From Welwitschia mirabilis (taxonomy: Eukaryota > Gnetophyta > Gnetopsida > Welwitschiales): a DNA stretch of 64,000 nt. The DNA is taken from contig JBOZIK010000001.1 of NCBI GenBank assembly GCA_051453625.1, forward strand, positions 143,872,020 to 143,936,019, given 5' to 3'. The notes below the pieces were generated by a model. That model saw nothing but the letters and a program-made list of their open reading frames with translations. It had not been told where the DNA came from and ran no database searches. Every line of letters begins with the position of its first letter. Position 1 is the stretch's first letter. Of this stretch, positions 25,362-36,379 are shown in pieces. Position numbers and translations under genes: made by a program.

Positions 25362-27398
25362 GCTTTCAACTTAGCCTTGTTAGTCCCTAATAAAGTTAGT
25401 TAACAACTATAATTATGAGCCAAATTGACTAAGAAAAGCGTTAACTAGGGATATATAAATCAAGTTTAGAAGATTTATTATGTATAATCAAATCTCAAAA
25501 TAAAATAAACTGAATGCTTTATCTTAGAAGATATTTTGAACATGATGTCATCTAGTGAATTGTCTAGATGACTAAGCGGATGATAGGCTTTTGAAAAATA
25601 AACCTCAAAAATTAATTGCTTGCAATTATGCTCATTAGCAAATAAGATCAAAACACTTACTAGTGCATTGGTCCCCTAGTTAAGATAGTTATTACATCAA
25701 AAATAGAGATTGAATGTGATAACAAAAGAATCATCATAAGATCTAATAATAATAACTTAGAAAAAATTATGTGAATGTATAATCAAAAAGAGTTATAAGT
25801 CAAAAAATGGTATTCATTAATCAAACATTTGAGTTTTTAAGCATAATCTACAAGGGAAAATATATAAAAACTAATCAATCATAACATTAATTCTTTCATC
25901 CATGATCTTATGAATTGCTTGTATCATTCCTACAAGAAAAACAAACTACAAGTATTCTATTATTAAATACATGTTTTACTAAATAATATTCATAATACAT
26001 CTCATTTAAATAATAGGCAATTAAAATCAGATAAGTAAATTATAGATATGTCTCATGAAAATGTGAAAATGACCCTTAAAAATTAAAAATTTTTGCTTAA
26101 AATATCTCAAAATATATGTTCTACCCTCTCAGGTAAATTAATACCTCCCATATTGCATTAACATAACAAGAAAAAAAATAATATGTAAGTTAAGTACAAG
26201 AATGTAAAACAAATAGGATTGAGAGTAGTATTCTATGCATGAAATCATGGGTCAAAAACAAGTAGAAAAGATAAACATAAAAATTATGTACCTCAAATAA
26301 TATGTGGAAGTCATCCACATAATGATCTGGATAACAAGGTGGATGGAAGGATTCCAAATGATTTAGAAAAAATGAAAATATCAGCAAAATAAGTGAAGCT
26401 CAAATGATATCATGGAGCTTTCAGAAAGATATCAAAGAGTCAAAAATATGGGAAATGGCTAATAATCATGATGAATAAGGCATGATAAGGGAGTTGAATG
26501 CACCAAGATTAAAAAATTCTAAAATATGCCATTAACTCACAATTATTTAAAAAAATCTAAATGCATTAAACTCTAAAAAAGAAAATTAAATAACTGAAAC
26601 TCAAAAATATATTAAAAGAAAAGATGGGAAAAATTAACATCATAAACTAAGAAAACATTATTTGACTAAAATAAAATTAACTTCTATAAAGAAAAAATAC
26701 AAAATTAAAATCAATAGAAAAACTATCATAGAATTAAGCCCTACAAATTTGTAAAGAAAAAGTATGGAAATGACTTTAAAATCACAAAGAAAATAACTAA
26801 GAAATACAAAATTGAAATGGACAACTTAGGAACATGAAAAATATTATGTACCTACCCTAAAGTCAAACCTAACAAATCCTTATAGAAGAAACCATAAAAT
26901 TACTTGAATAATAATGCATGGTATAATGTAAAAACATCATAAAGTACCACTTGAATAGGTAGTTATTATGAAAATGTTAAGTAATTAATGTTTTCAAACA
27001 ATGAATGATAAGATTAAAAGTGGCTTATAAATGGACTCTCCTACTTACAATCCAAAACACACCTGAATTCTTAAAATTGAAATGACTATGTGAAAATACT
27101 ATAATCATAATGAGTCTAAGAAATAAGCAATGCCTCTGATAATACTAGGAACACCACTAATTCTGTAGCCTTAAAGTATTCTATTTTAATCCATGATAAG
27201 GGGAGTGTAACCACATTCAGAGAAGTAGGGATCCATAAAGCATGTTTAATTAACCCCCTAGTGAAATTCCCATAGCTACCAACACTGCCAAAGATCCCTC
27301 TTAGCAAAATTTATCTCAATGTGATAAGATATTATGGTGACCATGTATTTAGCATAGAAATAATAGATCATAATCATTATCTCTTTCTCTTTCTCTCT
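25362..27398. other. Interior of the inner element, no recognised coding
   Basis: In the minus direction this is the distal interior, where pol or its 3' end should be. Minus-strand frames of 63-65 codons (26190-26387, 27116-27307) show no RT, RNase H or integrase motif. Either pol was never present or it is beyond recognition. Confidence 0.4.
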
Positions 27399-27835
27399 NN
27401 NNNNNNNNNNNNNNNNNNNNNNNNNNNNNNNNNNNNNNNNNNNNNNNNNNNNNNNNNNNNNNNNNNNNNNNNNNNNNNNNNNNNNNNNNNNNNNNNNNNN
27501 NNNNNNNNNNNNNNNNNNNNNNNNNNNNNNNNNNNNNNNNNNNNNNNNNNNNNNNNNNNNNNNNNNNNNNNNNNNNNNNNNNNNNNNNNNNNNNNNNNNN
27601 NNNNNNNNNNNNNNNNNNNNNNNNNNNNNNNNNNNNNNNNNNNNNNNNNNNNNNNNNNNNNNNNNNNNNNNNNNNNNNNNNNNNNNNNNNNNNNNNNNNN
27701 NNNNNNNNNNNNNNNNNNNNNNNNNNNNNNNNNNNNNNNNNNNNNNNNNNNNNNNNNNNNNNNNNNNNNNNNNNNNNNNNNNNNNNNNNNNNNNNNNNNN
27801 NNNNNNNNNNNNNNNNNNNNNNNNNNNNNNNNNNN
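27399..27835. other. Assembly gap, 437 N
   Basis: Unknown bases, bordered on the left by a CT-rich run (CTCTTTCTCTTTCTCTCT), so the gap probably begins in a pyrimidine-rich simple repeat. Open frames that cross it are artefacts. Confidence 0.98.
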
Positions 27836-29600
27836 TTATATAATTCTTTAGTATAAATCCCATATATCTGCACACTATCATATAAGAAGGTCAATAAATG
27901 AGTTGAAAAAAAAAAAAAAAAAAAACACCCCCAAACAACTAAAGACTTATACCATTGTGAGAAAACACAAAAAATCAAAGCATCTTCCTTTAGAATGAAG
28001 TTTATAGATATTTGAATGTCTTATGACTAAGTGAATCCAATCTTATCAATTTTAAAATGCCCAATTAAAATTTACAAGTTATGATAATTTCATAAAATAA
28101 AACATAAGTTAAGTTTAAAAGATGTTTAAGTGATAGCATTACATCCACCAAAAGAATTAACTAAGAAAGCATTCAGATAATGGTAGTAGAGTACTTTCAA
28201 AATATTTTTGCTTTATTATATTTAAGATTTGATAACTCATGGATTTTTAACCCTTATTCATTTTTTAAATTTCCTTAATGTTCAAATGAGGAATATCAAC
28301 TAATTCATACAAATGTACTTTCTTTAAAAGATAAGAACCTAACCATCTAGAGATTAATTTATTGTGAAAAATAAAACTAAAAACCAAATACAAAACAATA
28401 ACAATCATAAATCAAAAGAAAATACAAAACCAAACTAAAAATAAGTTTTATTTAGATCTTAAATTATATTTAATACTTTATTTTCAAGAAATAAAAAAAG
28501 AAGATTTATTCCTAAGATTATGATCCTAGGATATTGCATTTTCTCAAAAAAAAGGATCAAACCAAATATTAATTAATTGATAAAACATAATTTAATCATT
28601 TTTCAGTAAAATCAATTAGATGTAAATATAATAAAAGGATAAATCTTTGATAGCATGAATTTTAAAATTTAAATAAGAAATGAAGAAGTGATAAATCTCA
28701 TTGAAAAATAATCTCTTAAAGAATATCTTATTAAAAACTGGAAATCATAATGATCAACACATGATGCATGTAAGAAACGATTCAAATATAAAATTGAAGA
28801 AGATTTTGAGGCCTCTTTATATTATCTAGTTAAATCAAGAAGCTTTCTATCATGTAATTCAAAATATGGATTTTCATTAAAAATGTAAGGCTTTTTTCAA
28901 TTAACATGATCAAATGAAATTTTATCTCTATAATATTTATTATTAAAATAAGAGATAAAAATTCATATAACTCATGGAGAGACAATCTATTACAAAAATC
29001 ATGATTTATAGAATTTAGAACATAGATTTTGTTTAAAAGTTAATATTAAAAATGGAAGATATAAATGGTACTATCAGGATTCTAAGGCTGTTAAAGAAAC
29101 TTCTTAGGATGATTGATTAAGATATATTTAACATAATGAATAAGCTACTTAACATTTAATTCTAAGCATAGATTATAATTAAGAAGATAATTTTACCCCA
29201 ATTTATAGTTCCAAGGTATCCTAGGTTTTGTTTTTGGAAAGAATAATCATTAAAAACACAAGGTAGAGTGGACTTTATAAAAGAGAAAAAGATGTTACTT
29301 TGGGTTTTATATGGAGATATAAAATGAAAATATTGAGAGATTTTTGGAGTATATTCCTTAAGGAGATATGTTTTGTTAAATTCAAGAAGAGGGATTTATT
29401 TAAATAGTTACTTAAATCTTCAAAAGAAAGATAGAGAGAGAGAGGGAGAGAGAAATGTTATCAATCTTAAAATCATAAGGTAATGAGAGAGTCAAAGCAG
29501 AAGGAGGGATACTATTTATAGTTTTACACAAAAGTTTAAGTGAAAAAAAAGGGAGAAGCATAAGTAGACTTTTTAAGTTATCTTATTCATTAAAAGATAT
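27836..29600. other. Interior of the inner element, no recognised coding
   Basis: Contains a run of about 20 A at 27906 onward and a GA-rich stretch near 29430, but no identifiable protein motif on either strand. Confidence 0.4.
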
Positions 29601-31250
29601 AAGTCTATTCTCCATTAAGTGTGATTTATTTTCTATGGATTCTCATTCATTTATATCCTTCTCATTGTTGACCTCATCATTATTTGGTTGAATTCTTTCT
29701 TTACTTTCTTTTTTATTCTATTATATAATATCTCCCTCTTTTTTATTGCCATTATCATTATCATTAACTATATCTTCTTCTTATTTATTAACCTCATTAT
29801 TATGTTAGAAAGAATTATTATCATTTTCTAAGTTGGAAGATTTGACAAAAATATTATTAAAAATATCATAAAAAGAAAATTGCTCATTGTCCTTATTAAG
29901 AAATGAAATATCTTTTGATATTTCTTAAGTTAATTATTCTTCCTTTCTATTGAATATTTTTTTAATTATAAATTGTAATTATTATTTTTTATTGTTGAGT
30001 TACTGTTGCTGACTCTTATCTTAGCTTGTCATATGGATAACATGGATGAATGACTTCCTTCATAATGTAAATTGTTTACTGATTTCTCTTCCTTGTATGA
30101 ATTATTCTTTAATCTCATATATTGTTCTTTGTTTAAAGGTTGAACTCCTTTAATCCTCATTACAAAGTAAGTGAAAACTAGGGATATGATCTAATATTTC
30201 AATATCATTATCATCATCTTCTTCCTCATCATCCTCATTATTCTATTACATGTTATCATTTTCTAATTCATTAGATTCATTAGAAGGAGAAATATGATCA
30301 TTATCTTCATCTTGGATTAAAGAATTTTCATATTTTTCACAAGTTAGTTCTTTTATTTCATATTTTCTAATAGGAAGAAAATGGGATTATAGCCTAGCTC
30401 ATCATTTATTAAATATTCATCTTCATCCTTAAATAATTGAGTTAAATCATGATTATTTTTATTTTGTTATCCATCTCCTTCTACTTTTGATGCATAATTT
30501 TATTTTCTATGTCAAATTAAGAATTATTATTACTTGTTTTTGAGTTGCCTTCATTCTTCTTAAGGTCAAATGTAGAAGGGTAGGTTTGTGTTATAAAATA
30601 ATCTTAAGGTAATTGATTTTGCAATAAATTTTATCGAAGGACCTCAATCATATTTTTCATGTTCTTCTTAGTATCTTTTGCTTATTTTTTATTTTGTTAA
30701 GTATTTCTATAATATAGTTATTTCTTTATTAATAATAGTTTATGGTAGATGAATCTTCATCTTCATGATAATTGACTATAGATGGTTGTTTTTCAAAATA
30801 ATACATGGAAGATGATTGGGATTCACTAAAATAATTATAGGATGTTTCACTAGCTTAGGTGAAATCTCTACAATGTTGTACATCATCATTTTTATTTCCA
30901 TATGAAGCTTGAAAATAAGAATAAAAAAAATAAGGTGGTTGAAAAGATGAAGAGGCCTAACTCCTAGTCTGAACACTGTTTGGGATTTCATAGAATTATT
31001 CTTCAAATATTTCTTTAAGTTTTCTATTTCTATTATTCTTAGACTTTCTATAATTTCTCCCCCTTTTTCATCTCTTATTTCAACTAATATTTCTTGAAGT
31101 GATCTCTTATTATTATTCTTAGAAGTAGATGGGAAGGATGAATAAGAATAATTCTTAGTTTTAAGTTTTATGTAATCATTAGAATATAAAATATTTTTAT
31201 TTTTCACATGTCCTTCTAGTAATTAACTCTTCAACAGTAATGCTCACATT
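29600..31250 (-). pseudogene. Acidic, gag-position ORF remnant of unknown family
   Basis: The minus strand has an open run of 143 codons (31207-30776) beginning near MKNKNILYSNDYIKLKTKNY, then Ser-rich, then Glu/Lys-rich (SLQEILVEIRDEKGGEIIES) with coiled-coil character. Downstream and across stops, Asp/Glu/Asn-rich segments follow (for example NNEDDEEEDDDNDIE near 30.2 kb). It lies about 750 bases after the primer site, where gag is expected. I see no zinc knuckle and cannot name the family. An acidic low-complexity leader such as in some plant pararetroviruses was considered but nothing specific supports it. Confidence 0.4.
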
Positions 31251-31976
31251 TAAAATATAGGGTTCTATCACGTTTTAAGTGATGCTACTATTAATGAAGA
31301 AGGAGATAAATTGATTTTTCTCTTATTTTATTATTTTTACAACTATGTTTTAAAAAAAATTGGTTCTAATGTAAAAAAAGTAGAAAAATTTTCATTAAAT
31401 CTTGAAAATTACGTACTTGGGGTACGCATACCTATATTGTATTTATCGTTGAGTAAGCCTTTGTAATATTTTTTTAATTAAGCTTAATTTCCTTAGATAT
31501 TTTAACTTGTTACTAGATTTTATTATACATGCTTAGCAAAATGTCTACCTATTTATCATCTTAATTGTTGTTCAAACAATATCTTGGATGACTAGAAAAC
31601 ACAAACCAAAATACAAAGAAAACAAAAAACAAAATCGCTAAAAACCAAAATATAAACATGCTATCAGTCATCTTCTTGTATCATCTAGACAACATAAGAG
31701 ATGATATTGGCTTATTATGTTATAGAAAATAAAAAACAAAACTATGAAAAATTAACAAGAAAAATCCTAACCTATGCCATTATCTACTTGTGTCATTTGA
31801 ACAACAGACATGACAACTAGTCGAAAAATGTAGAACCAAAAAAAAAAAAATGAAAAACTACGAAAATAAAAACTATGGTATTTATAGTAAAAATACAATA
31901 CTACCATAAACAAATACCTAAACTGAAATTCAAGACACTTATCTAGGTAATGACAATCCTTTAACTCCTTGTATCC

Positions 31977-31994
31977 TTTCTAACAATAACACCA
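31977..31994 (-). other. Primer-binding site, tRNA-Asp type, fully transition-decayed
   Basis: On the minus strand the sequence TGGTGTTATTGTTAGAAA aligns without gaps to the Asp-type primer site TGGCGCCGTTGCCGGGGA. Every difference is C to T or G to A, and the unchanged bases include all of the original T and A. It starts three bases after the LTR end. This identifies the lineage (Athila/Tat) and the orientation. Confidence 0.8.
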
Positions 31995-31997
31995 AGA

Positions 31998-33248
31998 TGT
32001 TACAATGTCTATTTATGTAATCTTTTATGTCCTTGATTAAATCCTATTATTTACAAAAATTTGCTTAACAAACACACTAAATTATAGATGGGAGTTAACC
32101 TAAATGTCATAATCCATTAAAGGCACTAGGCTCGAAGCTAGAGAATTAATTTCACATAAACTATTTTTAGGTTTTTTAATGATTTAATAATTAAAATAAA
32201 TAGTGTAAGAAAATAAACAAAGTAATGTAATACAAATGAAAACTACTCTAAATGCAATATCTATTCAACTACCAAATTTCTATTATTAAGATCAGCCTTG
32301 TATAATCTAAACTAATTAAGAAAATTATTACTAAGGCTAACCAATCTAAGATATTAAGTATGTTGAATAAAATATAGAAAATATGCAATGATTAAGTTAG
32401 AAAATATAAAATGTAATGTAATTCAAGTTCATAAACTAATGTTTTTAACCTTAACAAGGGTTGTCCTTAATGACCTATATCAATTATAAAACTATCATAA
32501 AATCATAACCAACATAAACCATAAGGGACATGCATATGAATATAAAACTAAAAGAAGATTTTTATTAAAAATTAAACAAACATTTTATTATAGAGCATTA
32601 ATACTTCAACAAAAAAGACATAGTCCACTACCAATGAAGAATCCTTTTTGCAACTAATAGATAAACCTTCCGCCCTTTATTATCCTATCATAAGATTCTT
32701 CGATGCCAAAGAAGATAAAATTAGAGTTAAGGGTGAAGGAGATATTAAAATACTCTAATAATAAAAAATCTAATAGATGCCTCAGAGACCTTAATAGCCT
32801 ATAGAAAGAGCATGACACATTACACAAGTTAGGTGAAGTTTAGTGCATTGACTAATTTTAGGTATAATCTTGATTATCATCTAGATGATATAGGAAATGA
32901 CGCCATGTTAATAGCGGTTCACATCAACTTGCATCTTTGGTCTAGTTAGTATCCTTGTTGGCATCCACATGTTGTCATCTAGAAGTGTCATTAGAATAAT
33001 GGAGGAGACGACAGTCTTCGCAATGCTCTTTTTTAAAGTAAAGTTAGCTTTGTAGATTCTTAATTCCTTCTTAAAATGTGAAGTATTAGAATTGATTCAG
33101 AATGCCTTCAAATGTACTAGTAATTATGCATTTTCATGATTTTCTCTTTGACTCTCAATAATTATTATTTTGTATTTAAACTTATTTAAATATCCTACAA
33201 AACTACTTAAAATATCCCATCAAAAACATACAATTTGGAATTACAATA
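31998..33248 (-). repeat. 5' LTR of the minus-strand inner element
   Basis: Partner of 24099-25361. On the plus strand it runs from TGTTACAATG to ACAATA, followed at once by GTGGT and the resumed copia LTR. The ACA before ATA may hint that the true LTR end is a few bases inside, but the sister copia LTR fixes the overall insertion length. Contains the shared 28-base identical block at 32120-32147. Confidence 0.82.
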
Positions 33249-33543
33249 GTGGTGTACATAGGAAAACCAGTATTTCTTTATGAGGAAGAGAGTATTATCT
33301 TATAAGAAGACTCTTACTTATTATAAGATTAGTGGCATGCTAGAAAACCACTATTTTCTTATAAGTTAAGAATATACAGTGGTGTGAGAGAAAGCTATGC
33401 TCTGTATGTGGATGTATATAGGTTGGAAAACCATGTTATCTTGGTAAGCTATTTATTATTATGATTTTTCATTTTATTATTTGATTTAAATTTTAATTTG
33501 ATGAAACTCATTTATCCCTCCCCTCTAATTTCATTGATTCTTA
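33249..33543 (+). repeat. 5' LTR of the copia element, right part
   Basis: Resumes the match to the right LTR at GTGGTGTAC (39935 onward there) and continues through the CCATGTTATCTTG block to GATTCTTA, parallel to GATCCTCA at the end of the right LTR. The terminal CA has become TA. Confidence 0.85.
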
Positions 33544-33545
33544 AG

Positions 33546-33557
33546 TGGTATCAAAGT
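33546..33557 (+). other. Primer-binding site, initiator tRNA-Met type
   Basis: TGGTATCAAAGT, two bases after the LTR end, differs from the common plant site TGGTATCAGAGC at two positions. This site is typical of Ty1/copia elements. Confidence 0.85.
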
Positions 33558-33594
33558 GGGTACTCATGAAAAGGAGTAACTTCCTTGAGTAAAC

Positions 33595-34570
33595 AATGGA
33601 AGGGGTGCCATTTATCATATCTTTTCTCTTTGATGGGATAAGATATGCCTATTGGAAGATGAGGATATAGGTGTACTTATAGTATTTTAAGTTTCAGATA
33701 TGGCAAAGCATAGAATAAGGATATACAGATCCTATGAAAATTATAAAAGATATTACAGGTAATACCATCACTCAGATCAAGCAAAGGAAAAATTGGAAAG
33801 ATAAAGAGAAATCTACTTTCATGTATGATTCTAAAGTTAAAATGAACTTTATTTTACTTTAATAATAGAATATTTTAATAGAATAGTAGGTTGCAAAATG
33901 AAGTAAGAAATTTAGAATGTTCTTGTTAAAATATATGAAGATACTTCTATTGCAAAAATATCATAGCTTCTCATGTAGATGAATCAGTTTGAGAATATCA
34001 AAATGAACCATGGAGAAAGAGTTCATCAGTACTTCACAAGAGTATCAAACATTGTAAACATAATATGTGACATTAAAAAAAGTATTCTAGAAGCAAAAGT
34101 ATTTCAACAAGTTGTTAGATCTCTAACTCCTAAATATAGAGTCAAAACTATAATTATGAAAGAGTTAAAAGATTTCAATACCATGAAGATAGAAGAGTTA
34201 TAAAGTTCTCTTATAGGATATGAAATGAATCTCATATAAGATGGAGCCTTAAAAGAAAAATACATTGCACTCAAGACAAGTGAAAGCACAAAATAGAGTT
34301 TAAAGAAAAGGTAAAAGACAAATAGGTAGAAGTTGAATTTTATAATGAAGTAAATAAGTAACTTTCCCTCATCACAAGAAGGGTAAAGAGGCTTCTTTCA
34401 TGCAAGCATAATAAAAGGGAGAAATTTATAAAATCATTTAGTTTTAAATCCAAAGGTAAGTTTAAAGACAAGTATTCTAATGATACTTCTTTTTCTAATG
34501 TTTTCAAATTAGAATGTTGGTATGTGGAGGACAAGGACATATACCCTTGAAATGTCCTAATGCTAACAGA
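33595..34570 (+). pseudogene. Ty1/copia gag remnant with frameshifted zinc knuckle
   Basis: Gag packages the element RNA. The start shows FDGIRYAYWKMRI, the FDGTNYDFWKIRM signature of copia gag (UBN2-type domain). A 74-codon open run at 33979-34203 reads MNQFENIKMNHGERVHQYFT, with later SLTPKYRVKTIIMKELKDFN and MKIEEL, matching MKENESITDMYTRF, LPKSWEAKV.AI.EAKD and LTLEEL. Near 34515-34555 a CCHC zinc knuckle is present (CGGQGHIPLKC), but its first Cys codon is out of frame by one missing base. Multiple stops elsewhere. The identification is secure; the gene is dead. Confidence 0.88.
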
Positions 34571-35110
34571 ATGTAGGATAAGGATAAAAAAAAGAGTCAG
34601 AGAAGAAGATATCCTTCTTTATAAGATGGGATGATGATAAAAAAGCAAGGGAAGAAGATACATATGATGATGAGAAAGCTCATTCTTCTTACATGGCTAT
34701 TACACTTTTTTAAGAAGAAAGTGATGAGATGGAAGAAGAGTATAATTTAGAAAGTTAAGATGACATACGTATGGATCTCCAAAAAAGGTATGACTTATCT
34801 ATGAATAATTTGTTAAACTACAAAAATTATGTGCTAATATGAAAAAATTACTTCATACTCATGATCAAGCCTATAAACATGAAAAGAATGTTTGAAATAA
34901 AATATCCTCCAAAAACTTGGCTCTTAAGGTTGCACTTAATAGAATAACATGTGATTTTAAAAATGTAAGAAAGGAAATATCAAATTCAAAGAGAATGAAT
35001 GAAAAATTTACTTGATGAAGGGATACTTAAATATCATGCTTGAGTAATGTAAAATCTCAAATGACAAGAATACCTTGGAACACAATGAAGCCTCTATCAG
35101 TACTTTAGAC
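34570..35110 (+). pseudogene. Gag C-terminal acidic and coiled-coil extension
   Basis: Directly after the zinc knuckle the reading is acidic (SSYMAITLF, EESDEMEEEYNLES), then DLQKRYDLSMNNLLNYKNY and Lys-rich helix-like segments. Plant copia gags of the larger elements carry a similar acidic patch and long coiled coil after the knuckle (ELQ..YEELQ repeats). Stops and a frameshift are present. The region then fades into non-coding sequence where protease and integrase would be expected. Confidence 0.65.
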
Positions 35111-36090
35111 TTGTTGTTTAAAAAAAAGAACTATAAGCCAGGGCATGAACATTTTTTATTTATATGTAATATTATTTATTATTATTAATATAAAGAGGTC
35201 ATTGTCAATATAGATTTTCAATGAAATTTAAAGAGAAGTATTATACTAATAATGCTAAGAGGCATAGTAGAATGATACATCACTTTATGTAGGATAAACC
35301 AAGAAACATTTGGATACAAAAATCAAAAATAGCATTCTTAGCATAAACTACTTTACAAAATACCTCTATCAATAAAATCAGGTTTCTATTAAGAAAAACA
35401 AAAGAAGCAAAGCATTAGCACAGAAAGAGTCAACATGGAAATAAGGACTTGATCAAAAGTGAAATGCATAAAAATTACAACAAAGGCATTATGGTGTAAC
35501 ATACTAATAATAAACTTAATGTTATAATAGTAAAATCTCAAGGTACTAAAAGATATATAAAGCAATGCAGGAAATTGAGGATTAAGCTTTGTCTAATCAA
35601 GTAAGTTGACAAGGTAATATCATTTAAATTCTTAAATCCCATTAAAATTATCTTATGATTTGAAATTATTGTTAGATGTAACAGTAAAATTTAAATTATG
35701 TGATTGTTATTTAATTTTTGAAGTATTATCATTCTATTTCTAGTAGTCATAAATCTTTTCAAAAAATCTATAAATTTCATTACAGACATATTTAGTTTTG
35801 TAGACATCTATATGTAAGATATCTTAATAATTATATATGTCTCAAAAGCAAAATATCTTGTGTTTTATAGATGTCTTCAAAGAGAGATACCTATTTTAAT
35901 GTTTTAAAATAGACATCATAAATTTCATAGATGTCTCATTAATAGGAAAAATATATTGAAAAGTTTTTTATTATAGATGTCTTTAAGTTTATATACATAT
36001 AATATTTGCATTTTATACATCTTTCAAGTTGTAGACATCTTGATTATACTGTTATAGAAATTAAAACACACTAAAAGCTAAGGTTTTAAC
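35111..36090. repeat. Non-coding interior with AGATGTCT repeats
   Basis: No protease, integrase or RT motif is present. From about 35.80 to 36.04 kb the octamer AGATGTCT or AGACATCT recurs exactly at 35802, 35869, 35929, 35975 and 36033, with near-matches between, commonly as TATAGATGTCT. Spacing is 46-67 bases. This looks like a degenerate short tandem array. Confidence 0.5.
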
Positions 36091-36379
36091 CCATTTTATT
36101 TAGAAAAGGATCACAAAATCTCATTTTCAAATCTTCACTTGATAAGTATCTCTCTCAAAAGATTTCTCAGGGCTTATTTTATTAGATTTCATTACCAAGA
36201 CAACTTGAATTCATGATACATATTAATAGGAAGCAATAATAGGTTTTTCCATTATACAAGTGCATATTTCTCATTATTTCTATATTTTAGTTGATTTTTA
36301 GTCGGTTTTGCAATATATCTTAAAGAGATGATCAGAATAAAATCATCTTCTACTTCTTAAGGTAAAGAATAAGCTTTGG

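Larger units (their letters stand above)
24099..33248 (-). mobile_element. Minus-strand Tat/Athila-like LTR element inside the copia LTR
   Basis: Two direct repeats of about 1.25 kb (24099-25361 and 31998-33248) bound a 6.6-kb interior. Adjacent to the right repeat, on the minus strand, is a tRNA-Asp-type primer site, which fixes the orientation as minus. The interruption can be placed to the base because the sister copia LTR is intact. The coding part should run leftwards from about 31.9 kb; only an acidic, unrecognised gag-position remnant is visible and no pol, so it may be non-autonomous. A 437-base N gap lies inside. Confidence 0.75.

Noticed and set aside
27276-27978. Open frames of 176-209 codons over the 437-N gap
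   Set aside because: Frames are kept open only by N; the real flanking residues show no motif.
29600-31250. Endogenous plant pararetrovirus capsid
   Set aside because: Acidic composition alone is not evidence; no zinc knuckle, movement protein, protease or RT in the same orientation.
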